A stretch of DNA of 54,322 bases, from positions 1 through 54,322 of the forward strand of contig JAZNXY010000045.1 in assembly GCA_045594105.1 (NCBI GenBank), read 5' to 3'. The notes beneath the pieces are model-generated. The model had not been told where the DNA came from. It saw only the letters and a program-made list of their open reading frames with translations, and did not search any database. Below, one piece after another: positions 42,259 to 50,642 of the stretch. A program made the position numbers and the translations under genes. Source of the DNA: URNF01 sp045594105. Its GTDB lineage: Bacteria > Bacillota > Clostridia > Oscillospirales > Acutalibacteraceae. Numbering within the stretch: position 1 is the first letter of the stretch; each line of letters starts with the position of its first letter.

Positions 42259-43592
42259 TTATACAGATTTGAACAGCAAAACGCTTCTCGGGGCGACGGG
42301 GAGGGTGTCACCGTTCTTGACGGTGGTTACCTTTTCCATACTGTTGTCTTTATCCAACAAATACACGTCGTACTGTTTCGCACCGTCCTCAAATTTGAAG
42401 GTAACGGGGCGTTTTTCAGTATCCAGATCGTCGTCGGTGTAGCAGGCAAGCATCAATGCACTCTCACCGTTTTCACCCGTTGCCGCAGCAGCATACAGCT
42501 TGTCGCCGGTGACGGTCACACGCACCGAATTGCCGAGTGTATACAGCTCGTTAAACATTTTGAAGGGGTAGTAGCCCTTCAGGGGACGCAGGGTATAAAA
42601 ATCAAACATACCGTTCCACGTACACTGCACACGTGCGTCGTAGTACATCAGCATATCCATCGGCCCTTGCTGGCTTCCCAGCATCGTCGCAGCGGTAAAC
42701 GCCGCACCTTTTATCGAAATGATTTGTTCCACGCTGTACAGATACTGGTCTGTCCAGTTTTTGACGTAGTTCCATTCGTTACAGATGCTTTCAGCTTCGG
42801 TATAGCCGTGTTTATCCAGCAGTGCTCTCCAATAGTGCATACGGTTAAAGATCCATTCGGGGTCTTTGGCGTACACGTGCCAGGAGAAGAAGTCCAGCGG
42901 CACATTGTCCGCTTTCATTGCCGCCAGGAAATTGTCTGCCCACTGTTCACGGTGTGCAATGGCAGGGCCGCCGATTTTTAAGTGCGGGAAGCAAGCTTTC
43001 AAGTGTTTTGCGGTAATGCGGAACAGGTCGTGGAACTGCTGTATTGTGCCGCCCAGGTCGCTTGCCGCTCCTTCGGCTCGTCCGGCTCACGCAAATCGGG
43101 CTCGTTCCAGATTTCCCAGTATTCGATATCCCAATGAAAACCGTCTGCCCACCCTTCGGTGTAGTGACGGATGATATGCTCGCAAATTTCCGCCCATTTC
43201 TGAAAATCGGGGGGCGGCAGGGTGCCGTATTTCTTGGATTCGTGTTCGATTTTACTGCCCAGACGGTAGAAAACCTTCGCTCCGGCCTGCTGAATGGTAT
43301 CGCAGTATTCATCGGTCAGCTGGAAATCATACGATGCAGGGTCATTGACATCCGCATCAAAGTTCGGGAAAATCATATGTACGTCTACGATATGTGCACC
43401 GCCGTAGGAGGTACAAAAAGACGCATCGTGATTACGTGCATACGGAATGCCCGCTTCTTTGTATAACCAGAAGTTGCTGCGTGCCATCGCCGCCGCTTGC
43501 TTGTCAATCGGTTTGGTGGGACCGTTGTTCACTGCGTGCATCGGCTTCACCGGACCTACAACATTGTTAAAATGTACCCGTACCGTATTCAT
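42259..43592 (-). pseudogene. GH39-type glycoside hydrolase with a frameshift
   Basis: Two adjacent frames together make one protein of about 444 residues related to GH39 beta-xylosidases. The first (43592 to about 43055) holds the acid/base site EIWNEPDL. The second (from about 43053 to 42259) holds the nucleophile region CNEWNYV and a C-terminal beta domain. The frames join at a C-run at 43052-43054. Adding one base there restores GGTIQQFHDLF directly after ATW, followed by RITAKHLKACFPH. So one base has been lost, either in the genome or by sequencing error in a homopolymer. AAAGGAG precedes the ATG. There is no signal peptide, so the intact enzyme would act on imported oligosaccharides. 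Confidence 0.82.
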
Positions 43593-43773
43593 ATCATTCT
43601 CTCCTTTGAAACAAGCTTTCTGTTTTCAGTCTACCGCTTTCCTTCCCGTTTGCAAATACCAAACAAGTGGGGGGAAACAACAAAAAAACTTGTCTTTCTG
43701 TGACATTTCGTAGAAATCAACCATATATATACAAATAGTAATACAAAAAATGTACAGAACAAAGTGGCAGATA

Positions 43774-43802
43774 TTGCATTTTGGCAAAAAATCCTGTATA
43801 AT
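43774..43802 (+). promoter_or_regulatory. cysK promoter
   Basis: TTGCAT (43774-43779) and TATAAT (43797-43802) are 17 bases apart. A leader of about 57 bases follows and starts with AAAAAGGTATATAGC. Between 43593 and 43773 no gene is seen. A weak leftward promoter for GH39 (TTGCAA 43655-43650, TAGACT 43633-43628) is possible. Confidence 0.75.
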
Positions 43803-43865
43803 AAAAAGGTATATAGCGTCGCAAAGACGAAAACAGGAAAACTTTTTGTTTTTTTAGGTGATAAT

Positions 43866-44795
43866 ATGATTTGTAATACCGTTCTGGAAGCATTGGGCAG
43901 TACGCCCATAATCCGCCTGAACCGCATGGTCGATGCGGATATGGCGGAAATCCTTGTCAAGTTTGAAGGTCTTAACGTCGGCGGCTCGATTAAAACCCGC
44001 ACGGCGCTGAATATGATTATGGATGCCGAAAAACGTGGTGTGATTACCAAGGACACCGTTATCGTCGAGCCCACCAGCGGCAACCAGGGTATCGGTCTGG
44101 CACTGGTCGGCGCGGTGCGTGGCTACCGCACGATTATCATTATGCCCGACTCGGTTTCCGAGGAACGCAGAAAGCTGGTGAATCAGTACGGTGCCGAGGT
44201 TGTTTTGGTACACGATGCCGGCAATATCGGTGCGTGCATTGAAGAATGTCTGGAGCTGGCATTGAAAATGCAGCGGGAAGACCCGCATGTGTTTGTGCCG
44301 CAGCAGTTTGAGAATCCTGCCAACGTGGAAGTACAGTATAAGCAGACAGGCAAAGAGATTTTAGAGCAGGTCGGCGGGCAAATCGACGGCTTTTGCTCGG
44401 GCATTGGCACCGGCGGCACCATTACGGGTATCGGCACCGCCTTGCGTGAAGCCAACCCCGATACGACCATTTGGGCGGTAGAGCCCGAAAATGCCGCCAT
44501 TCTGTCCGGCGGCTCGATCGGCACCCATCTGCAAATGGGTATCGGTGACGGCATTATCCCTGCCATTCTCGACACCGATATTTTTGATGATGTATGTATT
44601 ATCGGTGACGATGAAGCGTTGCAGACCGCTAAGGATCTGGCGGCTAAAGAGGGTATCCTTTGCGGCATTTCCAGCGGCACCAACGTTGCCGCCGCTATCC
44701 GCCTGGCGAAAAAGCTCGGCAAGGGCAGGCGTGTGGTGACCGTGCTGCCCGATACAGCCGAAAGATACTTCTCCACACCCTTGTTCGAAAAATGA
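43866..44795 (+). CDS. cysK: Cysteine synthase family PLP enzyme
   Basis: This 309-residue fold-type II PLP enzyme would make cysteine from O-acetylserine and sulfide. The cofactor lysine is in GGSIKTRTALNMI, the substrate loop is EPTSGNQGIGLALV, the phosphate-binding loop is SGIGTGGTITGIG, and SSGTNVAAAIRLAKK closes the site. Two positions differ from the textbook enzyme: KTR for KDR after the lysine, and GNQG for GNTG. A related beta-replacement enzyme is therefore possible. The ATG was chosen from the normal N-terminus. The longer upstream frame runs through the promoter. Confidence 0.9.
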   Translation: MICNTVLEALGSTPIIRLNRMVDADMAEILVKFEGLNVGGSIKTRTALNMIMDAEKRGVITKDTVIVEPTSGNQGIGLALVGAVRGYRTIIIMPDSVSEERRKLVNQYGAEVVLVHDAGNIGACIEECLELALKMQREDPHVFVPQQFENPANVEVQYKQTGKEILEQVGGQIDGFCSGIGTGGTITGIGTALREANPDTTIWAVEPENAAILSGGSIGTHLQMGIGDGIIPAILDTDIFDDVCIIGDDEALQTAKDLAAKEGILCGISSGTNVAAAIRLAKKLGKGRRVVTVLPDTAERYFSTPLFEK

Positions 44796-44900
44796 AAAAA
44801 TTTTGTATATCCTATTGATTTCTAAAAAAAATAGCAGTAAAATGTTCTAGTTAAAAAAGCCGTCTTTTCGGGCGGCTGGACATAGAAGGGAAAATGGTTT

Positions 44901-46100
44901 ATGGAACAAAAAGAACGTAGAGTTGGTACGGTGTCCCGCGGTATCCGTTGCCCCATTATTCGTGAAGGAGACGACCTTGCAAAAATCGTGACCGACAGCG
45001 TGTTGGAAGCGGCGGAAATTGAGGGCTTCGAGCTGCGTGACAAGGACGTTATCTCGATGACCGAATCCATTGTGGCTCGTGCACAGGGCAACTATGCCTC
45101 GGTAGATGCCATTGCCGCAGACGTCCGTGCAAAATTGGGCGGTGAAACCGTCGGTGTTATCTTCCCCATTCTTTCCCGTAACCGTTTTGCAATCTGCCTC
45201 AAGGGTATCGCCAGGGGTGCCAAAAAAATCGTGCTGATGCTCAGCTACCCCTCTGACGAGGTGGGTAATCATCTGGCAACCTACGAGCTTATCGACGATG
45301 CCGGCATCAATCCCTACTCCGATGTGCTTTCTCTCGAAAGATACCGTGAGGTGTTCGGTGTACAGAAGCTGGAGTTTACCGGTGTTGACTACGTGCAGTA
45401 TTATGCCGATCTGATTAAAGCAGAGGGTGCCGAAGTAGAAATCATCTTTGCTAACCAGGCGAAAGCGATTCTCGATTACACCGATTGTGTTTTGACCTGC
45501 GATATCCACACCCGTGAACGCAGCAAAAAGCTTCTCAAAGCCGCAGGTGCAAAGGTTGTGTGCAGTCTTGACGATATTCTGAACGCCCCCGTAAACGGCA
45601 GCGGCTATAACGAAAAATACGGTCTGCTCGGCTCCAACAAATCCACCGAAGATAAAGTAAAGCTGTTCCCCCGTGACTGCCAGCCGCTCGTACTGGATAT
45701 TCAGGCGAAGATAAAAGCGGCAACCGGCAAGCACGTGGAGGTTATGGTATACGGTGACGGTGCCTTCAAGGATCCCAAAGGTAAAATCTGGGAGCTTGCC
45801 GACCCGGTTGTGTCTCCTGCCTTTACCGACGGTCTTATCGGTACGCCCAATGAACTGAAGCTGAAATATCTGGCAGATAACGATTTCAAGGAGTTGTCGG
45901 GTGACGCACTGAAAGCCGCTATTTCCGAAAGCATTAAAGCAAAGGACGGCTCCCTTGTCGGCAATATGGCGGCACAGGGCACCACACCCCGCCAGCTTAC
46001 CGACCTTATCGGTTCGCTGTGCGACCTCACCTCCGGCTCGGGCGATAAAGGTACCCCTGTTGTTCTGGTGCAGGGCTATTTCGATAACTATACCAACTAA
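44901..46100 (+). CDS. Coenzyme F420-0:L-glutamate ligase-like protein (role unknown)
   Basis: This 399-residue protein contains the F420_ligase (CofE-like) domain. Features seen are the start RVGTVSRGIRCPIIREGDD, the metal/GTP-binding stretch ISMTESIVARAQGN, SRNRFAICLKGIARG, DIHTRERSKKLLKAAGA and VYGDGAFKDP. CofE adds glutamates to F420 in archaea and actinobacteria. Clostridia and Bacteroidetes carrying this longer relative do not make F420, so the substrate must be another acid (inference). It lies 14 bases before the GMP synthase subunit and is probably co-transcribed with it. AAGGGAA precedes the ATG. Confidence 0.85.
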   Translation: MEQKERRVGTVSRGIRCPIIREGDDLAKIVTDSVLEAAEIEGFELRDKDVISMTESIVARAQGNYASVDAIAADVRAKLGGETVGVIFPILSRNRFAICLKGIARGAKKIVLMLSYPSDEVGNHLATYELIDDAGINPYSDVLSLERYREVFGVQKLEFTGVDYVQYYADLIKAEGAEVEIIFANQAKAILDYTDCVLTCDIHTRERSKKLLKAAGAKVVCSLDDILNAPVNGSGYNEKYGLLGSNKSTEDKVKLFPRDCQPLVLDIQAKIKAATGKHVEVMVYGDGAFKDPKGKIWELADPVVSPAFTDGLIGTPNELKLKYLADNDFKELSGDALKAAISESIKAKDGSLVGNMAAQGTTPRQLTDLIGSLCDLTSGSGDKGTPVVLVQGYFDNYTN

Positions 46101-46114
46101 GGGGGATAAAAAAT

Positions 46115-47116
46115 ATGGATAACAACGTACGTCCCGAAAACATGGAAAGAATTACCACCAAGGCACTTGCCGATGCGTTTATTGCACAGCAGGTGGAGGC
46201 CGTTCGTGCACAGGTTGGTGATAAAAAGGTGCTGTTGGCCCTTTCCGGCGGTGTTGACTCCTCGGTTGTTGCCGCATTGCTTATCAAAGCCATCGGCAAA
46301 CAGCTGGTTTGTGTACACGTAAACCATGGTCTGATGCGTAAAGGCGAATCCGAAGCGGTTATCGATATGTTCGAGGGCGAGCTGGATGCCAACCTCGTAT
46401 ACGTAGACGCTACCGACCGCTTCTTAAACCTGCTCGCAGGTGTTTCCGATCCCGAGAAAAAGAGAAAAATCATCGGTGCGGAGTTTATTAACGTATTCGC
46501 TGACGAAGCAAGAAAGTTAGACGGCGTGGCATTTCTTGGTCAGGGAACTATCTACCCCGACATTTTGGAAAGCATTAAACAGGCGGAGGGCAAAAAAGCG
46601 GTCAAATCCCACCATAACGTAGGTGGCTTGCCCGAGGATTTGCAGTTCGAGCTGGTCGAGCCCCTGAAGCTGCTCTATAAAGACGAGGTACGTGTTGTGG
46701 GCGAGGCGTTAGGTCTCCCGCACGCAATGGTATACCGTCAGCCGTTCCCGGGTCCCGGTCTTGGCGTGCGTTGCCTGGGTGCTATCACCCGTGACCGTCT
46801 GCATGCGTTGCGTGAAGCGGATGCCATCCTCCGTGAAGAGTTCGACAACTGCGGCCTTGCGGAAAAGGTATGGCAATTCTTTGTGGTTGTTCCCGACATC
46901 AAAAGCGTCGGTGTGAAGGACGAAAGCCGTTATGAGGGCTGGCCCGCTATCATCCGTGCCGTGAATACGAAGGATGCGATGACTGCAACGGTGGAGGAAA
47001 TCCCGTACCCCGTTCTGCACAAAATCGTTGCCCGTATCACCGCAGAGGTGGACGGCATCAACCGTGTACTGATGGACCTCACCCCGAAGCCCGTCGGCAC
47101 GATTGAGTGGGAATAA
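46115..47116 (+). CDS. guaA: GMP synthase ATP-pyrophosphatase subunit
   Basis: This 333-residue protein corresponds to the C-terminal part of GuaA: the P-loop LSGGVDSSVVAALL, then RKIIGAEFINVF, FLGQGTIYPD, KSHHNVGGLPE, QPFPGPGLGVR and the end KPVGTIEWE. It activates XMP with ATP and adds ammonia to make GMP. The glutamine amidotransferase domain is not fused. Either a separate glutaminase subunit is encoded elsewhere, as in the two-subunit type best known from archaea, or free ammonia is used. Confidence 0.93.
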   Translation: MDNNVRPENMERITTKALADAFIAQQVEAVRAQVGDKKVLLALSGGVDSSVVAALLIKAIGKQLVCVHVNHGLMRKGESEAVIDMFEGELDANLVYVDATDRFLNLLAGVSDPEKKRKIIGAEFINVFADEARKLDGVAFLGQGTIYPDILESIKQAEGKKAVKSHHNVGGLPEDLQFELVEPLKLLYKDEVRVVGEALGLPHAMVYRQPFPGPGLGVRCLGAITRDRLHALREADAILREEFDNCGLAEKVWQFFVVVPDIKSVGVKDESRYEGWPAIIRAVNTKDAMTATVEEIPYPVLHKIVARITAEVDGINRVLMDLTPKPVGTIEWE

Positions 47117-47131
47117 TATCTAATGGCTTAC

Positions 47132-47178
47132 AAATGCCCGAAAACCCTTGGAAATGAAGGGCTTTCGGGCATTTTTAT
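47132..47178 (+). terminator. Terminator after guaA
   Basis: AAATGCCCGAAAACCCTT pairs with the segment ending GGGCTTTCGGGCATTT, followed by Ts. Confidence 0.85.
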
Positions 47179-47204
47179 TTTATCAGCGTGCTACATTCGT
47201 ACTA

Positions 47205-49352
47205 TTATTTAATATTATCCAGCAATGTAGTTGTTGTGTTGAAGTAGGATGTTGCAACCTGCTCAGGAGTAAGGCAGGTGTCGTACATACGGGCGGTGAC
47301 CACCGTGTACCCCGTCAGCACACCGAGCGCTTTACCGCCCTTTGCCGCATTAAACCCAATGCCGAGTGTGTTATATCCATCGTCCGACAACGGTAAAAAG
47401 TCTTGTTCCATCGTTTGTCTGCCAACCGCGACACCGTTTTGATACAAAACCAATTCCTTTGTGGTGGGGTTATAGGTCGCGGTGAAATATTGTACGACAT
47501 TGCCTCCCACAATGTTACTGTTCCAGTTATGATCCACCGCAGTCGGCATCGCGTCCACCGTGTTTTTCTGCGTATCGGTCATTGTAAAATGCACGTTCAA
47601 GGTAGGATTTTCCAAAGTCATTGCCAAACCGCCCACACCGTTACTGCCAAACAGCGTATACGGATATGTGGGTTCATCAGGCAGGTTATCCAATGCAATG
47701 CCCAATTCAAACGTAATGCCGTTGGTGTTTACCAACGTACCAAACGCCTGCGGAGAAGTGATATCTTCCAGCGTAGCGGTAATACGCGCAGGAGAATACG
47801 GTGTCGCACGGAACGCATTCACTTCCACCGCATTGCCCCTATACATTACGGTATATTTACCGACTTCTCCGCTGCGGTTTTGCGCAGAAACGTTTCCTTT
47901 GCCGCTGTTGGCGATATCGCCGTCGGCAAATTGCAAATCCATCAACGGTTGCGGCACCAACACCGACGGATTCTCTTCGGGTTCGGTTTCACGATAACCG
48001 TTTTGGTTGCGATTAGAAAAATACGGGGTGTCTTCTGCAGGGGTGTACGGCAACTGCAACGTGCGCACACCAAAGCCTGAGATAATAACTTCCTTTACGT
48101 TGCCCGAACCGAAGGGATATTGTTCGGCTTTGTTATCATACAACCACCAAAACGCTTGGCCTGCACGGGTGGTATCTTTTTGAAAATAGCGGAATTCGTT
48201 AAAATACTTGGTGTGACAAAATCCCATTGTCGGCATTACCACCACCGTCGGGTCAACGGTGTTATACAGTTCCACTGTGCCGCCGGGCAAACCGTGGTGC
48301 GCCATCTGCATAATATCACTTTTCAGATAACTGCCCCACATTTCCACCATTTCATCGCTACCCGTCTCTCCCATGTCACCGAGTATTAAAATGGTCTGCC
48401 CCGCCATACGAATATGGAATGCAACAGACGTGTTATTCGTTTGATTTTCGGTCAGGTCGCGTGTGGAAAGCGGATAAAAATCCTCTACTGTATGTAAAAT
48501 TTCAATTTTTGCATCCGCGAAGTGATACACTTGCCCTGTATGCGGGGTGACAACTTGTGTTCCCTTTTCTTTCCATTTTTCTATGGCGGAAGAAAGGCCT
48601 TGCGCACGCGTTCCCTTCTCAAAATTATATAAAATCTGTTCCACCATCACATCCGCATCTGCGAAACGATTCAAAAACTCTGTTGCAGCACTGATATGAT
48701 CTCCGTGCGGATGGGTGAAAATCCACGCCGCAATGGTTATGGTCTCTCTTTTGTTTTGTTTTGTCATCAACGCATACAGCTGATCACTTTCAAAATTGGC
48801 TGCTTCCGCCTGACCGCCGTCAATGACGATAAATCGGCCGTCCGACAGACGCACGAGGTAGGACATACCTTCCGAAGCACGATCATATTTATTCTGCACC
48901 TGCGTAAACAACGGTTCGCATATCTTTTTATACGCGTTATCCTTGGCGCGTGTTTCCAACAAAGCATCTAACGGCAGTTGCAGAATGTGCGCGCGGTTTT
49001 CCGCCGCTATATAATACGCATACACCGTGCTGTTGTCCGCTTTGGTATAGGTTGCAAACAAGTTGTTGCCGCTATCGGTTGCAACCGTGTTGGTGCTGTA
49101 TTTCTTCCATTTATTGCTTTTGAGTTTTTTGAGATACGCCAAAAACTCTTTTTCGGTGGTGTTTTCCATAAGAATGGTGACCTGTCCGTCGTTGCCTTCT
49201 ATCGTTTCCCCGGGTTCACCGCCTTCGTAGGTGGGCAATTCCCCATGCGGTATACTGTTTTCCGTTTTGAAAAGCAGTAGCAATACGACGGCAATGACCG
49301 CAATAAGCACAACCGCGATAGCCGCCAAAAGTATCCATTTACTTTTTACCAT
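47205..49352 (-). CDS. Membrane-anchored metallo-beta-lactamase-fold protein with LamG-like domain
   Basis: This protein has 715 residues, with the start chosen at the ATG behind GAGGTG. An uncleaved N-terminal membrane anchor (about 6-29) is followed by a small domain (to about 130) and an MBL-fold hydrolase domain. The metal motif is THPHGDHISA, with further ligands in LILGDMGETG and MAHHG. This pattern resembles the ComEC-type competence-associated hydrolases. The C-terminal 210 residues look like a concanavalin/LamG-type sugar-binding fold (WNSNIVGGNVVQYFTATYNP, VLYQNGVAVG). The whole ectodomain would face outside. Substrate unknown. Confidence 0.82.
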   Translation of the reverse strand: MVKSKWILLAAIAVVLIAVIAVVLLLLFKTENSIPHGELPTYEGGEPGETIEGNDGQVTILMENTTEKEFLAYLKKLKSNKWKKYSTNTVATDSGNNLFATYTKADNSTVYAYYIAAENRAHILQLPLDALLETRAKDNAYKKICEPLFTQVQNKYDRASEGMSYLVRLSDGRFIVIDGGQAEAANFESDQLYALMTKQNKRETITIAAWIFTHPHGDHISAATEFLNRFADADVMVEQILYNFEKGTRAQGLSSAIEKWKEKGTQVVTPHTGQVYHFADAKIEILHTVEDFYPLSTRDLTENQTNNTSVAFHIRMAGQTILILGDMGETGSDEMVEMWGSYLKSDIMQMAHHGLPGGTVELYNTVDPTVVVMPTMGFCHTKYFNEFRYFQKDTTRAGQAFWWLYDNKAEQYPFGSGNVKEVIISGFGVRTLQLPYTPAEDTPYFSNRNQNGYRETEPEENPSVLVPQPLMDLQFADGDIANSGKGNVSAQNRSGEVGKYTVMYRGNAVEVNAFRATPYSPARITATLEDITSPQAFGTLVNTNGITFELGIALDNLPDEPTYPYTLFGSNGVGGLAMTLENPTLNVHFTMTDTQKNTVDAMPTAVDHNWNSNIVGGNVVQYFTATYNPTTKELVLYQNGVAVGRQTMEQDFLPLSDDGYNTLGIGFNAAKGGKALGVLTGYTVVTARMYDTCLTPEQVATSYFNTTTTLLDNIK

Positions 49353-49789
49353 TTGCAACACCTCGTTTCAAAAAAAGTATAGCATAGCAGAAAAAATGTG
49401 AAAACCCATAAAAAACACCTTTTTATCCGTTTTTCCACCACAAAAAAGAGCCAACTTTCGGAGCACTCACATAAGGAAAAATCGGTGAGCAGTACCGCTC
49501 CCGATGCGGCACGGTTAGACGCACGACGGACAAAGACGGTGTGTTCACCGTCTTTAACTGTAAAAGTAAAGGTTTTCTCTCCGTTGATGGCACGTTTATG
49601 GGTGATGCCGTCAATGATAAATGCCAGATGGCCGGGTTGTTCATCGGTAAATGCGGCGGACAGGGAAAAGCCCGTGCCGTGAAAACGGAAGGAAAAGCCC
49701 GCAAAGCTCCACCAAAGTTCCGCTTCGCCATTGTGATTGAACGGCACACGACCGTGTATTTGCAGTTGGGAATGGTCGGTTATTTTCAT
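49346..49789 (-). pseudogene. Remnant of a CE2-type esterase (N-terminal domain only)
   Basis: The first about 108 residues resemble the beta-sandwich that opens family CE2 acetyl esterases: IHGRVPFNHNGEAELWWSFA, FRFHGTGFSLSAAF, AFIIDG and HTVFVRRASN. The SGNH hydrolase domain that should follow is missing. After residue 108 the frame continues for about 39 hydrophobic, non-family residues and ends inside the next gene's start. A GAGG site seven bases upstream is intact, so a protein could still be made. A deletion is the simplest explanation. Confidence 0.65.
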
Positions 49790-49793
49790 AGTA

Positions 49794-50642
49794 TTACCTC
49801 AATTGATTCGTAAGTGCTGCAAACTGCTGTAAGGAAAGCTGCTCCGCCCGGGCGGTAATAGGTATGTCTGCCGCAGCGCAAGCCGCTGCAATCGTGTCTT
49901 TGCTGTATCCTGCGGTGGTAAGTGCGTTTTGCAGGGTTTTACGGCGTTGTCCGAACGCCGCACGGATAACCGTGAACAGTTGCTTTTCGTCGGCAAACTC
50001 TACGGGAGGGGTTTTACGCACAACAAGGCGAATCACCTCGCTGTCCACGTTGGGTGCAGGCATAAAGCTGCCTCGGGACACACCAAAAAGACGTGTCGGC
50101 TCGGCATAATACTGCACCGCAAGCGACACAGCACCGCAATCCCGTGTGCCCGGTGCGGCACACAGGCGAATGGCCGCCTCTTTTTGCACCATGACCGTAA
50201 TATCCTCAATCGGTAAACGGCTTTCCAGCAGCAACATCAAAATAGGGGAGGTGATGTAGTAGGGGAGGTTGGCACACACGTGAATGGGCATATCCCCAAA
50301 CGCTTCTTTGAGAAGGCGGGGCAGGTCCAGCTTCATCACATCTCCCGAAACGATTTCTACGTTGTCAAAGGCGGCGAGGGTTTCTGCCAACACAGGCGGA
50401 AGGCGGTCATCCAGCTCGATAGCGACCACCTTTTTTGCCACCGTTGCCAGCTCCTTGGTCAACACACCGATGCCCGGACCGATTTCCAAAACGGCACTTT
50501 CCTTGTCTGCACCGCAGGCCTGTGCCATACGTGGACAAACCGACGGATTGATGAGAAAGTTTTGTCCCAGTTTTTTAGAGAAGGAAAAGCCGTGACGGGA
50601 CAAAAGGTCTTTAATATAGGCAATATCCGTAAGCGCCCCCAT
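49794..50642 (-). CDS. rsmA: 16S rRNA adenine dimethyltransferase RsmA/KsgA
   Basis: This 282-residue enzyme dimethylates two adjacent adenines near the 3' end of 16S rRNA. Family features are FSFSKKLGQNFLI, the cofactor loop EIGPGIGVLTKELA, the catalytic motif NLPYYITSPIL and a C-terminal helical domain with FGQRRKTLQNAL. Its start overlaps the stop of the upstream gene by one base (TAATG). Confidence 0.95.
   Translation of the reverse strand: MGALTDIAYIKDLLSRHGFSFSKKLGQNFLINPSVCPRMAQACGADKESAVLEIGPGIGVLTKELATVAKKVVAIELDDRLPPVLAETLAAFDNVEIVSGDVMKLDLPRLLKEAFGDMPIHVCANLPYYITSPILMLLLESRLPIEDITVMVQKEAAIRLCAAPGTRDCGAVSLAVQYYAEPTRLFGVSRGSFMPAPNVDSEVIRLVVRKTPPVEFADEKQLFTVIRAAFGQRRKTLQNALTTAGYSKDTIAAACAAADIPITARAEQLSLQQFAALTNQLR

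Noticed and set aside
43640..43656. TGCAAACG before the GH39 gene as a catabolite (cre) site
   Set aside because: Only the left half fits. The CA of the right half is missing.
49204..49216. TTTCCCCGGGTT as a Noc-binding site
   Set aside because: It has one extra C and does not match the palindrome TATTTCCCGGGAAATA closely enough. CCCGGG in guaA near 46748 also lacks the flanking A/T.
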